Positions 1-8,471 are shown, counted from the first letter of the stretch. The stretch is DNA of 14,772 nt from an uncultured Anaerovibrio sp. (GCA_902785445.1 CACZYN010000018.1:1-14772); one strand, 5' to 3'. The notes: a model not told the origin generated them from the letters alone. A program made the numbers and translations.

Positions 1-1004
1 AGACCAGTAGTATTTATGTAGCCAATTCCTGACAGCTGAATTGGTGCCGGACGATAAGCCAAAGCCGGCAAACAGCTATTTTGACTATGTCCGGATAAAT
101 CAACCAGTATATCTATCCGATCATTATAGATCTGCCGGGCAATTTGCAAAGGACTTTTCTCCGCCATATTCCGCCAATTTCTGGTCATCTTTTTGAAGCG
201 CTGGGTTATGTGATCTACTTTACCAGTAAAGTACACAAAAACCTCAAACTCATCCTTATTGGTGTCCCGCAGGAACGGCGTAAAGAAATATGCCGCTGCA
301 TGCTGACGAAAATCAGGCGAAATATAGCCTATGCGCAAAACATCACTTTTTCTGTGTTTTTCCCGATCATGGGGAAACATCATCTCGGTTCGAAGGAGAT
401 GACTATATTGCTGATGCAGTTTTAACTGTCTTTTCGTACCGCTTTCCCGATAATTAGTTAAAAATAAGCCTTTGCTATGATAATTGGCCTTTTGTTTAAA
501 ATCCTTGGCCACACGGCTGGCATTAAAGGTTGCCTCTGTAGCTTTATCAGCACAGCCAGCCAACAGGCAGGTATCGGCATAAAAGGCGTAGCCCCGCTCT
601 ATTATCCGATTACCGGTTTCGCCCCAATTACCAATATTTTCCGCAGTATTATAACGGACAAACAGCTGCTCATAGGCGGCCATGGCTTTATCCAGTTGAA
701 ATTGGGCACCATAATAGGCAGCAGTAGCAAACAGCCCCCGCAAATTGGCGTGACGCACTGTTTTTTGACTAGCCAGCCCCCATAGGTTATCCAGGGCTTC
801 ACTGGCCACATCAAACTCCTGTAAGTAAACGGAGGCTTCCGCAACTATCGCCCAAGCTTCAGCACTATCTTTATTTAATTCTAATGCCTCGCGGCCACAG
901 GCCCGCATACTTGAAAAGTCACCGCTGGCAAAAAACATCTCTGCAGATTCCGACCAGTTAACTTCCTCGTCAACATCTACACCCATTTTCTCCACCGTCC
1001 TCAT
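1..1004 (-). CDS. GT41 SPINDLY/OGT-like glycosyltransferase, N-terminal part (truncated by window edge)
   Basis: An open frame of 334 codons with no stop runs off the left edge of the window. The start ATG at 1004-1002 overlaps the upstream TGA (ATGA), which suggests translational coupling. An in-frame ATG at 986 with GGTGGAG just before it is an alternative start. Residues about 15-200 are helical, TPR-like and rich in Ala, Tyr and Leu. The GT41 catalytic region begins near residue 223 with RIGYISPDFRQH; H235 aligns with the human OGT active-site His498 context (SSDFGNHP). It continues with DRIDILVDLSGHS (about 296-307) and AYRPAPIQLSGIGY (316-329). It shares these blocks with the complete GT41 protein at 2720-4285, so the two are paralogues. 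Family members transfer a sugar from a nucleotide donor, often GlcNAc, to Ser/Thr of proteins. The UDP-contacting C-terminal half is outside the window, so activity cannot be judged. Confidence 0.85.
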   Translation of the reverse strand, partial: MRTVEKMGVDVDEEVNWSESAEMFFASGDFSSMRACGREALELNKDSAEAWAIVAEASVYLQEFDVASEALDNLWGLASQKTVRHANLRGLFATAAYYGAQFQLDKAMAAYEQLFVRYNTAENIGNWGETGNRIIERGYAFYADTCLLAGCADKATEATFNASRVAKDFKQKANYHSKGLFLTNYRESGTKRQLKLHQQYSHLLRTEMMFPHDREKHRKSDVLRIGYISPDFRQHAAAYFFTPFLRDTNKDEFEVFVYFTGKVDHITQRFKKMTRNWRNMAEKSPLQIARQIYNDRIDILVDLSGHSQNSCLPALAYRPAPIQLSGIGYINTTG

Positions 1005-2698
1005 ATCTCCGGCTCAAGCTCTTCCCCATATTCTTTCAGAAATATCCGTTTATATTTCTCATAGGTTGGGTCCAGAGGCTTTTCCTTAGGAGAATGAATA
1101 CACCAATAACTATCCTGGTAAGGCACCACAACCTCATAGCCCCTCCGTTGCAATTCCTTGCACTGGGATATCTCATAAAAATGCCATCCCGTAAACAAAT
1201 CCTCCCGCCAAGGAGCATCCTGTTGCGTGGCCAAAAGCAATCCATCAACAGCTTCCACGTCAACGAATGGTTCCTCCACCTCATCACAGATGGTATCAAC
1301 CACACTCTCCGCCTCACAGGCGTGCAGTACCCGGCCGACACAGCGCATACCGTCCCACCAAATACCACTGGCCGGTAACTTGCGGCAGCCAATAACTCCC
1401 AGGCCGCCCACGTTCTTCTCCTGGAATATCTTCAGCATATCATTGATAAAATCCCGATTAACGATCAAGGTATCCTGATGGATATACACCTTGTACTTGG
1501 CGTCAGTCTGTTTCATCCCCTGATTATATCCCTGGCACATGGACTTGGCTCCCCGTATGGGAATGAATTCAATGCCCATACCATCAGGAATATGCAGGTT
1601 ATGTATATATAGCTGGCACTCCTCATACCACATTTCATTATTTACACAGGTAATGAAAGCCACCTTTTTCTCTGATGGCAAAGCAGCTGGTTCATTGCCC
1701 CCAGCAGACTGCTCCATATTATCCTCAGCCATCAGCTCAGGGATTGCCCCATTTTCCGCCTTGTTCTGCCAGCTCAATACAGCCTCATAATCCTGATGCA
1801 AATTATAAGTTGCCGCCATTTCTGCCATTAGCTCTCTGGCCAGATCCTGGCGCTGCAGCTGCCAAAGGGCTGGGATGATATTCGCCAGAAACCGTTCCGT
1901 AAACATAACAGTTTCCTTAATAAAATTGGCCAAATAGGCCGGAAAGATTCCCGCTTTATCCCATAACTCCACCAAGCCTTTGGTGTTTTTTCTGACATCT
2001 ATGGAAAACTCCACCCGGCGCAGACGATTTACCAATTCCCGACGAATTGCCGGAGTAAACAGACGCTTTAACTCCAGAATCTCCGGTGTGGACTTAGTGG
2101 CCATTACCATCCAGGTTCTTATGCCCAAATCCCCATCGATATTCTCAAAACCGAACTGCTCCAAATCCTGAATAAAAGCCTGGTCCGTGGCATAATCGTC
2201 CTCCACCCGGGCAAAGGCTGCTTCCTTATAAAAGGACGCAAAGAGCAGGGTTAGCATTTCATTCTTGGTAAACACATGGGTGCAGACGTGATAGAAATGC
2301 CCTTCCTTTAAATTCCGAATGTTTTTCCAATACCTAGCATTGGTAAAGCTGGTCAGCAGACAGCCTATGTCCTTTAAATACAGCCCCAAGCCTGAAGCAA
2401 TATCCTGGGGATTCTGGGCCTGAAGAAAGAGCTGATCCCCCATGATAATATCAAAAAATTCCTCATCAAAAGGCAACGGCTCTGACAAATAGTCCATAAT
2501 GGTCCAATGAACTCCCAAGTTGGCATATTCCTCGTCCCCGCTTAAATCCTCATTAGCCAGAACAACGTAAATATCCGCCTGGGGCAGCTTTTTCCGCAAG
2601 GCCTGTAAATATTCCACGCTTTCAATTACCAGTACCTGTTTCTTTTCTTCACTTTCCGGAATAAAATCCAGCAATTCTCCTGCTTTTGCCTTAGTCAT
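1001..2698 (-). CDS. Two-domain protein: methyltransferase-like N-terminus fused to a StrF-type glycosyltransferase
   Basis: 565 residues, cytosolic, with no signal peptide or membrane segment. Residues about 20-200 resemble a class I methyltransferase fold: a VLVIES strand, then FDEEFFDIIMGDQ, then a GLYLKDIGCLLTSF strand. The usual glycine-rich SAM loop is missing, so this domain may be non-catalytic. Residues 205-340 are helical with a low-complexity linker. Residues 344-540 match the StrF-type glycosyltransferase family (Glyco_tranf_2_5). The visible motifs are VAFITCVNN (346-354), a VYIHQD motif in the position of a metal/nucleotide site (404-409), EAVDGLLLAT (482-491), and GWHFYEISQC (504-513) followed by a GYEVVVP strand and an IHS near 534. 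It lies 21 nt after the upstream GT41 gene and overlaps the next one by 4 nt, so the three are probably co-transcribed. The likely role is sugar transfer in a glycosylation pathway; donor and acceptor are unknown. Confidence 0.8.
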   Translation of the reverse strand: MTKAKAGELLDFIPESEEKKQVLVIESVEYLQALRKKLPQADIYVVLANEDLSGDEEYANLGVHWTIMDYLSEPLPFDEEFFDIIMGDQLFLQAQNPQDIASGLGLYLKDIGCLLTSFTNARYWKNIRNLKEGHFYHVCTHVFTKNEMLTLLFASFYKEAAFARVEDDYATDQAFIQDLEQFGFENIDGDLGIRTWMVMATKSTPEILELKRLFTPAIRRELVNRLRRVEFSIDVRKNTKGLVELWDKAGIFPAYLANFIKETVMFTERFLANIIPALWQLQRQDLARELMAEMAATYNLHQDYEAVLSWQNKAENGAIPELMAEDNMEQSAGGNEPAALPSEKKVAFITCVNNEMWYEECQLYIHNLHIPDGMGIEFIPIRGAKSMCQGYNQGMKQTDAKYKVYIHQDTLIVNRDFINDMLKIFQEKNVGGLGVIGCRKLPASGIWWDGMRCVGRVLHACEAESVVDTICDEVEEPFVDVEAVDGLLLATQQDAPWREDLFTGWHFYEISQCKELQRRGYEVVVPYQDSYWCIHSPKEKPLDPTYEKYKRIFLKEYGEELEPEI

Positions 2699-2719
2699 CT
2701 GCCCTTGCCTTTTCCCCTT

Positions 2720-4285
2720 CTATTTTAAAAGTGTTTTGTATATTTGCTCTACTTTAGCCGTATAGCCTGCTTCGTCCATCAACGGTGAAGCTTCCACCAT
2801 AAAGCGCAGCTCCCGGCGCAAATCAGCCAACAGCTCCGGTGTTTTGCCCAAGGTAGCCGCAATATCAATATAATCGTCGATATTGTCTGCTGCCATATCT
2901 CCCAGGCCCACATTCATCAGCATACTGTAGCCAAACCGTTGCCCCCGGCTGTCACCGCACAGAGACACTACCGGCACCCCCATATACATAGCCTCAAAGG
3001 TGGTCATACCGCCTGTATAAGGGAACGTGTCCAAGGCAATATCCATATCCCCATACTGCTCCAGATAATCCGTACTAAATCCCCGCAAATCCACTTGCTT
3101 CGGATCTATTCCGCACCTGCTCAGTCTATCCAGAGTATACTGACGCCCTCTGTCATCACCAAAAAGCTTGTGCTTTAACAGCAATTTGCTGCCAGGCACC
3201 TTGCCCAAAATTTTCCCCCAGGCGACCAGCACCTCATCTGTGACCTTACTAAAATTATTAAAACAGCCAAAGGTTATATACCCATTGGTTTGCCAAGGTG
3301 ACTCCTGCACCTTAGGCATGTCCTTAAACAAGTGAAAGCAAAAATGACTGCCAGGCACGGATAAAAGCTTTTCCACGTAGGCATATTGTCTTTCCTTTGG
3401 TGCGCAGTATTCATCACCTAACACATAATCTACAATGGCCATGCCAGTGCTGCCCACCCAGCCAATGGCCGACATTTGTATCTTGGCCGGCTTATAGGCC
3501 AATACCGGCAGCATATTGCCGCTGGTGTGTCCGCCTAAATCCACTAAAATGTCAATCTTGTCAATATATATCTGCTTGGCAATGGCTTTATGAGACCAAC
3601 CCGTTACCTGACGCCACACATGGGCTTTCTCCCTAAAAGCCTCCGATACATCATCACGGGTATCATTGCCGGCATAGCAAAAAATCTGAAAATGCTCACC
3701 ATCGCAGTTGGCTACCAAAGGCCAAGTCAAAGACGCTACAGGATGCTGACGAAAATCACTGGAAAGATAACCAATACGCATTCTTTTATGTTTCCAATGC
3801 TTCTCGCCGTATGGGATAATATTCCCCTCTGCCAGTAATTCCTCGTAGCCTCCGTACAGTCTCTGCCAAAATTCTTGGTCAGTGGCGTCCAAAGCCGCTG
3901 CAGCAAATATGGCATTACTGTATTCCACCAATTTTTGCCGCCAATCAGCTTCTGCCTCAACAGATTTCAGGAACATCTCCACGGCCTGATCCGGCAGCCC
4001 TATAATACTATATGCCTGACCTAATAAGCTATAGACCGTAGGCAGCAGCTCTGGTTCATCATTGCACCCCTCTTGGGCCAGCTTCTCCAAAATATCCGTT
4101 TCGGCCAACACTTCTCCCAAGGAACGCTTCACAAAAGCTGCCAGCAGGGAAGCCTTGGATACCTGATCTCCCCCGGCGGCAAACAGTTTTTCCAGCATGC
4201 CCTCTGATTCGCGGAACTGTCCCCGCTTCCACAATTTGTGGGCTGACATATAAAATTCCCAACACTCCTTGGTCATATTTGCCAT
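2720..4285 (-). CDS. GT41 SPINDLY/OGT-like protein O-glycosyltransferase
   Basis: 521 residues, complete. Residues 1-155 form a helical TPR-like region. From residue 169 the GT41 catalytic fold begins with RIGYLSSDFRQHP, where H181 corresponds to human OGT His498. DLGGHTSGN (249-257) and AYKPAKIQMSAIGW (263-276) follow. In the second Rossmann half, FGCFNNFSK (339-347) places K347 at the position of OGT Lys842. The block ALDTFPYTGGMTTFEAM (417-433) holds D419 and the Gly-Thr-Thr that contact UDP. All key residues are therefore present and the enzyme looks active. Family knowledge: these enzymes move a sugar from a nucleotide donor such as UDP-GlcNAc onto Ser/Thr of a protein; in bacteria several act on flagellin or other surface proteins. 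The start has a good AAGGTGAG site 6 nt upstream. It is 33 nt downstream of glf. The specific target is not visible. Confidence 0.87.
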   Translation of the reverse strand: MANMTKECWEFYMSAHKLWKRGQFRESEGMLEKLFAAGGDQVSKASLLAAFVKRSLGEVLAETDILEKLAQEGCNDEPELLPTVYSLLGQAYSIIGLPDQAVEMFLKSVEAEADWRQKLVEYSNAIFAAAALDATDQEFWQRLYGGYEELLAEGNIIPYGEKHWKHKRMRIGYLSSDFRQHPVASLTWPLVANCDGEHFQIFCYAGNDTRDDVSEAFREKAHVWRQVTGWSHKAIAKQIYIDKIDILVDLGGHTSGNMLPVLAYKPAKIQMSAIGWVGSTGMAIVDYVLGDEYCAPKERQYAYVEKLLSVPGSHFCFHLFKDMPKVQESPWQTNGYITFGCFNNFSKVTDEVLVAWGKILGKVPGSKLLLKHKLFGDDRGRQYTLDRLSRCGIDPKQVDLRGFSTDYLEQYGDMDIALDTFPYTGGMTTFEAMYMGVPVVSLCGDSRGQRFGYSMLMNVGLGDMAADNIDDYIDIAATLGKTPELLADLRRELRFMVEASPLMDEAGYTAKVEQIYKTLLK

Positions 4286-4318
4286 TTAACTCACCTTGCA
4301 CAATACTCTAATTATCAC

Positions 4319-5434
4319 TTACTCAAGTTCTGCTTTGGCCACTGCCAAAGCCTTGGCCACCGTTACGTCCATATCATAATAGGAATAGGTCCCCAGCCGT
4401 CCGCCAAAAATCACATTGTCAATTTTCTCTGCCTCTGCCTTATATTTAGCATAAAGCTCACTATTTTTAGCATCATTCACCGGATAATAAGGCTCGTCAC
4501 CCTTTTGCCATTCCGAGGAATATTCCCGGGAAATTACCGTTTTCGGTAAATCCTTCCCCTGCTCATCCTTGCCAAATTCAAACCACTTGTGCTCAATAAT
4601 GCGGGTCCACGGTGTTTCCCGATCCGTGTAATTAACCGCCGCATTGCCTTGATAGTTTGGTATATCCAATAACTCATTTTCAAACCGCACGGAGCGATAT
4701 TCCAATGTCCCCAGACTGTAGCCAAAAAATTCATCTATAGGACCCGTATAAATTATCTTATTCGCGATGGATTTATACTCATCCTGCTTTGGCAGATAAT
4801 CCACCCCGAGCCTTACCTCAATACCAGTCAGCATTTTTTCAATCAGTTTAGTGTAGCCCCCCGCAGGAATCCCCTGATAAAGGGCATCAAAATAGTTGTT
4901 ATCATAAGTATAGCGTACTGGCAGGCGCTTAATAATAAACGCAGGTAAATCCTTGCAATCCCGCCCCCACTGCTTTTCCGTATAGCCCTTTATGAGTTTT
5001 TCAAAAATATCCCGGCCCACCAGGGATATGGCCTGCTCCTCTAAATTACGGGGCTCACCCTGTATTTCCTGCCGTTGCTGGGCAATTTTCGCTGCTGCTT
5101 CCTGTGGGGTCGTCACGCCCCACATCTTATTAAATGTGTACATATTAAAGGGCAGAGAATAAATCTCTCCCTTGTAGTTAGCCACCGGCGAATTGGTAAA
5201 ACGATTAAAATCCGCAAATCTATTAACATATTCCCACACTGTTTTATCATTGGTATGGAAAATATGGGCACCATATTTATGGACATTAATACCTTCTACC
5301 CTTTCGGTGTATACATTACCACCTATATGACTTCGACGGTCAAGCACCAAAACCCTTTTTTCCCGCTCCCTGGCTTGCTGGGCAAACACCGCCCCAAACA
5401 GTCCCGAGCCAACTACCAGGTAATCGTATTGCAT
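4319..5434 (-). CDS. glf: UDP-galactopyranose mutase
   Basis: 371 residues, the usual length. The FAD-dependent enzyme converts UDP-galactopyranose to UDP-galactofuranose, the donor for galactofuranose in surface glycans; it acts in the cytosol. The N-terminal FAD loop is GSGLFG (9-14), followed by LDRRSHIGGN (31-40) and YGAHIFHT (54-61). R174 in LPVRYT matches the conserved arginine that binds the substrate diphosphate, and R278 in TRIIEHKWFE matches the second one. GRLGTYSYYDMD (345-356) is the conserved C-terminal FAD/substrate block. The start is supported by GGAGG seven nt upstream of ATG. It begins a run of four closely spaced genes with three glycosyltransferase-type proteins, so UDP-Galf may supply that pathway. 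No clear promoter was found in the 101-nt gap upstream, which instead contains a long hairpin. Confidence 0.96.
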   Translation of the reverse strand: MQYDYLVVGSGLFGAVFAQQAREREKRVLVLDRRSHIGGNVYTERVEGINVHKYGAHIFHTNDKTVWEYVNRFADFNRFTNSPVANYKGEIYSLPFNMYTFNKMWGVTTPQEAAAKIAQQRQEIQGEPRNLEEQAISLVGRDIFEKLIKGYTEKQWGRDCKDLPAFIIKRLPVRYTYDNNYFDALYQGIPAGGYTKLIEKMLTGIEVRLGVDYLPKQDEYKSIANKIIYTGPIDEFFGYSLGTLEYRSVRFENELLDIPNYQGNAAVNYTDRETPWTRIIEHKWFEFGKDEQGKDLPKTVISREYSSEWQKGDEPYYPVNDAKNSELYAKYKAEAEKIDNVIFGGRLGTYSYYDMDVTVAKALAVAKAELE

Positions 5435-5466
5435 TTTCCAGCCTCCATTACACTATCATTGAAAAC

Positions 5467-5508
5467 AAATAGACCAGAAAAAGATATAATCTTATTTCTA
5501 GTCTATTT
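5467..5508. repeat. Long imperfect inverted repeat (42 nt), possible terminator or attenuator
   Basis: The arms 5467-5480 and 5495-5508 are complementary over 14 positions with one G-U or A-C position. Inside them AAGAT (5481-5485) pairs with ATCTT (5489-5493) around a 3-nt ATA loop, leaving one bulged base. In the minus-strand RNA the wobble is a U-G pair, so the stem is better in that direction, and it is followed by GTTTTC. It sits 28 nt past the PilZ stop codon and 32 nt before the glf start. The stem is AT-rich and the U-run is poor, so a terminator is only one of several possibilities. Confidence 0.45.
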
Positions 5509-5535
5509 AATAGCTTAAACACGAATTTAAACGCC

Positions 5536-6246
5536 TCACGGCGATTTTGATTCAAGACCTTTAGCCAGAAGCTGACGCTGCAGCTCAAAAATAAAACTAA
5601 CCAATTTATTTTGAGTGTTCGGGTTTAAATTAATATAGCGTACACCGATATGATATACCTTAGTGCCCTTAACCTCCACCTCATCACTTCTTACTACGGT
5701 AGTCATCACATCAAAAAGACCGATACCAGGAACATTGTCTATTTCGATGGAGACCTTGGTCCCAACCACCAATGGGCGAGGCAAGGAAAAACTTAAGCCA
5801 CCACCACTTATATCAATGGTATTGGCATTACACGGATCCTCCTTGACCCCATTCTCATTAACTGGACGGGCAGTCAATGGCAGAGTGGTTTTTAACCGCA
5901 CAAAATCCCGATACTGGAGTTTCTGTACTTCATCCGGACGTCCCACATACCATAATATGATATTATCGCTCTCCATACGCTGATAGATGGAGGAAAATTT
6001 GTAATAACAGCTACCGCCAAATACCTTACAGGTAATAATATCTCCCGGGGCAGCAGTTACGGAATTATTTCTTACATCAAGAGGTCTGGCCAAAGCCAAG
6101 GAATTCGTCTGAATGTCTTCCAACCGGCTGGCAAAGGCCCGGGTATCCCCGGACAGAGAAATCTCCACTCGCTGGCCGATTTTCAACACTGTATCCGCCT
6201 TAACATATATAGGTTTTTCCTTTGGTCTTATTCTATACTCATTCAC
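5536..6246 (-). CDS. PilZ-domain c-di-GMP receptor, YcgR/YpfB-like
   Basis: 236 residues, soluble. Residues about 10-105 form the beta-rich N-terminal YcgR-type domain (PilZN-like). Residues about 110-225 are the PilZ domain: Y112-R-D-F-V-R117 is the RxxxR part of the c-di-GMP motif, and DISGGG (145-150) is the (D/N)xSxxG part. One feature is atypical: the residue before R113 is Tyr, where many receptors have a second Arg. Proteins of this architecture slow flagellar rotation or change surface behaviour when c-di-GMP is high. The start is GTG at 6246, preceded by a GGGGG run 8 nt upstream; the nearby ATG at 6242 is out of frame and soon stops. It has its own promoter (6335-6363) and lies directly before the glycosylation genes. 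Confidence 0.88.
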   Translation of the reverse strand: MNEYRIRPKEKPIYVKADTVLKIGQRVEISLSGDTRAFASRLEDIQTNSLALARPLDVRNNSVTAAPGDIITCKVFGGSCYYKFSSIYQRMESDNIILWYVGRPDEVQKLQYRDFVRLKTTLPLTARPVNENGVKEDPCNANTIDISGGGLSFSLPRPLVVGTKVSIEIDNVPGIGLFDVMTTVVRSDEVEVKGTKVYHIGVRYINLNPNTQNKLVSFIFELQRQLLAKGLESKSP

Positions 6247-6334
6247 AATACACGCCCCCGAAGGTTAAAATGTAGCAAAAGTACGGAACGTAATGCTATC
6301 TATCAAATTAATTATTAAATAATATTCACCTATA

Positions 6335-6363
6335 ATTATACGATATGGGACCATAGATTACAA
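6335..6363 (-). promoter_or_regulatory. SigmaA-type promoter of the PilZ gene
   Basis: On the minus strand there is a -35 TTGTAA (6358-6363), a 17-bp spacer and a perfect -10 TATAAT (6335-6340). Transcription would start near 6328 and leave an AT-rich leader of about 80 nt before the GTG start. It lies just downstream of the glmS terminator. Confidence 0.72.
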
Positions 6364-6416
6364 AAGAAATTTCATGTATACATTATCTTGCCCGTTAATT
6401 AACAAATATATTCGTA

Positions 6417-6457
6417 CATAAAAAGACTGTGAAAAGTCATCGCCTTCTCACAGTCTT
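6417..6457 (-). terminator. Rho-independent terminator of glmS
   Basis: On the minus strand a perfect 10-bp stem (arms 6448-6457 and 6423-6432, AAGACTGTGA with its complement) is extended by three weaker pairs. A nine-base loop closes it and a TTTTTAT tract follows. It begins 8 nt after the glmS stop codon. Confidence 0.9.
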
Positions 6458-6464
6458 AAAAACA

Positions 6465-8294
6465 TTATTCAACAGTTACGGATTTAGCCAGATTTCTTGG
6501 CTTATCCACATCAGCGCCACGGGTAATGGCGGTGTAGTAGCTGAGCAACTGTAATGGCAATACAGCCAACAGCGGAATCAGGAGTTCATCAGTACGCGGT
6601 ACGAAAATAACATGGTCAGCATACTTCTCCAGCTCTTTATCCCCGGCAGCGGCGATACCGATAACCACTGCATCACGAGCCTTAACCTCCTTGATGTTGC
6701 TGAGGGTCTTGTCATAAACACTCTTCTGGGTAGCCAAAGCAACCACCGGAACACCCTGAGTGATCAAAGCCAGGGTACCATGCTTAAGCTCACCAGCCGC
6801 ATAGGCCTCGGCATGAATATAGGAAATTTCCTTTAATTTCAGAGAACCCTCTAAAGCTACCTCGTAATCCAAGGCACGGCCAATGAAGAATACGTCATTG
6901 TTAAAGCCATACTTCTTGGCAAATACCTTAATTGGCTCCACATCCTCCAAGGTCTCACTGATCTGAGCCGGAATGTTCCGCAGCATAGTGAGCAGTTCCT
7001 TCATGCGACGTGGTGCCACGGTGCCTCTAAGGCCAGCCATATAAGCACCCAACAGGAACATGACAATCAGCTGGGTAGTGTATGCCTTAGTGGAAGCCAC
7101 CGCAATCTCCGGACCAGCCCAGGTGTAAATTACCTGATCTGCCTCCCGGGCAATGGAAGAACCTACCACATTGGTAACTGCCAGGGTCTTGGAACCCAGA
7201 CGCTTGGCCTCCTTCAAGGCAGCCAAAGTATCAATGGTCTCACCGGACTGGCTGACCACAATAGTCAAAGTATTATCATCAATAATCGGCTGGCGATACC
7301 GGAACTCGGAGGCAATATTTACCTCCACTGGAATCCGGGCCATGCGTTCAATGTAATATTTACCCACCAGGCCAGCATGATAAGCCGTACCGCAGGCCAC
7401 AATAAATATCTTGGAGAAGGAATTAATGTATTCCTCATTCCAATCCAATTCCTCCAAGATTACGGAAGAATAATCCTTGCTGATACGGGAAGACAGGGTA
7501 TCACGAACGGCCTTTGGCTGCTCATGAATTTCCTTCAGCATGAAATGCTCATAACCGCCCTTTTCAGCAGCCTCGGCATTCCAGTTTACCTCAAATACCT
7601 TCTTGGTAACTGGCTCACCCAAGCTGTTGGTGATCCATACGGAGTCATCCTCCACAACTACCAGCTCACCATCATTTACAATGAAGGTACGACGGGTACG
7701 GGAAATAATGGCTGGAATATCGGAAGCAATGAAGTTTTCTCCATCACCCAGACCGATTACCAGCGGGTTGTCCTGCTTGGTACAAATCAGCTTGTCCGGA
7801 TCATTCTTGGACATAAACACGATGGCATAGGAGCCTTCAATACGCTTCAGTACTTCCCGAACAGAAGCTTCAAAGTCGCCATTATACAGCTCTTCCAAAA
7901 GATGTGGCAAAACCTCGGTATCGGTTTCGGACTTGAATACATGGCCCTTGGCAATCAACTCTTCCTTCAGTTCCATGTAGTTCTCAATAATACCGTTGTG
8001 TACCACCGCGAAATCGCCATGGCAGTCAGTATGTGGATGGGAATTGGTATCCGATGGACGGCCATGGGTTGCCCAACGGGTATGGCCGATACCTACACAG
8101 CCCTCCGGAGTCTTGCCTTCCAGCTTTTCCTCCAACGCAGCCAGACGGCCTACGGACTTCTCCACGCAAATAATCTCATCATTCAATACAGCAATACCGG
8201 CGGAATCATAGCCCCGATACTCCAGCTTGGTGAGCCCCTCAATCAAAAAAGGAGCAGCCTGTTTCTTACCAATGTAACCAACAATACCACACAT
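6465..8294 (-). CDS. glmS: Glutamine--fructose-6-phosphate aminotransferase (isomerizing)
   Basis: 609 residues from the correct start, exactly the length of the E. coli enzyme. GlmS makes glucosamine-6-phosphate from fructose-6-phosphate and glutamine, the first step toward UDP-GlcNAc for peptidoglycan, lipid A and protein glycosylation. The start is fixed by chemistry: the protein must begin MCGIVGYIG, because Cys2 becomes the N-terminal nucleophile of the glutaminase domain (about 1-220), and AGGAGG lies 7 nt upstream. The frame stays open for 24 more codons, but these overlap the ribozyme. Two SIS domains follow, with the sugar-phosphate loop SQSGET. The region EISYIHAEAYAAGELKHG carries the isomerase Glu and His, and the C-terminus LAKSVTVE has the catalytic Lys. 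Expression is set by the glmS ribozyme in its leader. Confidence 0.97.
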   Translation of the reverse strand: MCGIVGYIGKKQAAPFLIEGLTKLEYRGYDSAGIAVLNDEIICVEKSVGRLAALEEKLEGKTPEGCVGIGHTRWATHGRPSDTNSHPHTDCHGDFAVVHNGIIENYMELKEELIAKGHVFKSETDTEVLPHLLEELYNGDFEASVREVLKRIEGSYAIVFMSKNDPDKLICTKQDNPLVIGLGDGENFIASDIPAIISRTRRTFIVNDGELVVVEDDSVWITNSLGEPVTKKVFEVNWNAEAAEKGGYEHFMLKEIHEQPKAVRDTLSSRISKDYSSVILEELDWNEEYINSFSKIFIVACGTAYHAGLVGKYYIERMARIPVEVNIASEFRYRQPIIDDNTLTIVVSQSGETIDTLAALKEAKRLGSKTLAVTNVVGSSIAREADQVIYTWAGPEIAVASTKAYTTQLIVMFLLGAYMAGLRGTVAPRRMKELLTMLRNIPAQISETLEDVEPIKVFAKKYGFNNDVFFIGRALDYEVALEGSLKLKEISYIHAEAYAAGELKHGTLALITQGVPVVALATQKSVYDKTLSNIKEVKARDAVVIGIAAAGDKELEKYADHVIFVPRTDELLIPLLAVLPLQLLSYYTAITRGADVDKPRNLAKSVTVE

Positions 8295-8337
8295 AATAAA
8301 ACCTCCTAGATTAACTGGAAGTCCTATGTCCTGCCCA

Positions 8338-8471
8338 AATACCGCTCTGTCCTGCCAGTTACCCAACAGTTTTTACAGTATTCTAACGACCGGCAAGCCG
8401 AGAGGCATCCGCTGATAAATCGACAACCTCTTCCTCGTCACCTCACTGACACATCAGCAAGGCCATGCGCT
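8338..8471 (-). ncRNA. glmS ribozyme: glmS ribozyme-riboswitch
   Basis: The minus-strand leader of glmS matches the glmS catalytic riboswitch (Rfam class RF00234, from memory). The predicted self-cleavage site lies between A8471 and G8470 in CTA/GCGC. P1 is a 10-bp hairpin, GCCUUGCUGA-UGUG-UCAGUGAGGU, followed at once by the hallmark core GACGAGGA, then AGAGG and CAGCGGAUGCCUCU. P3 is a very short CGG-CUUG-CCG hairpin. A P4-type stem pairs AAUACU with GGUAUU and carries the typical ACAGAG near its end. When glucosamine-6-phosphate binds, the RNA cleaves itself and the downstream mRNA is degraded. The 3' boundary lies about 43 nt before the glmS start codon; both limits are approximate. Confidence 0.93.

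Noticed and set aside
5075..5518. A 147-codon plus-strand frame running from within glf into the intergenic hairpin.
   Set aside because: It is mostly antisense to glf, has no start signals, and shows no domain.
5526..5545. A CGCC/GGCG hairpin around the PilZ stop codon as a terminator.
   Set aside because: It has only four GC pairs and is not followed by a T-run; the stop codon lies in its loop, so it is weak at best.
7377..8309. A 310-codon open frame on the plus strand.
   Set aside because: It is antisense to glmS and has no recognisable protein motifs.
8295..8366. A 24-codon N-terminal extension of GlmS.
   Set aside because: GlmS needs Cys directly after the initiator Met. The extension overlaps the ribozyme, and the AGGAGG site fits the inner ATG at 8294.
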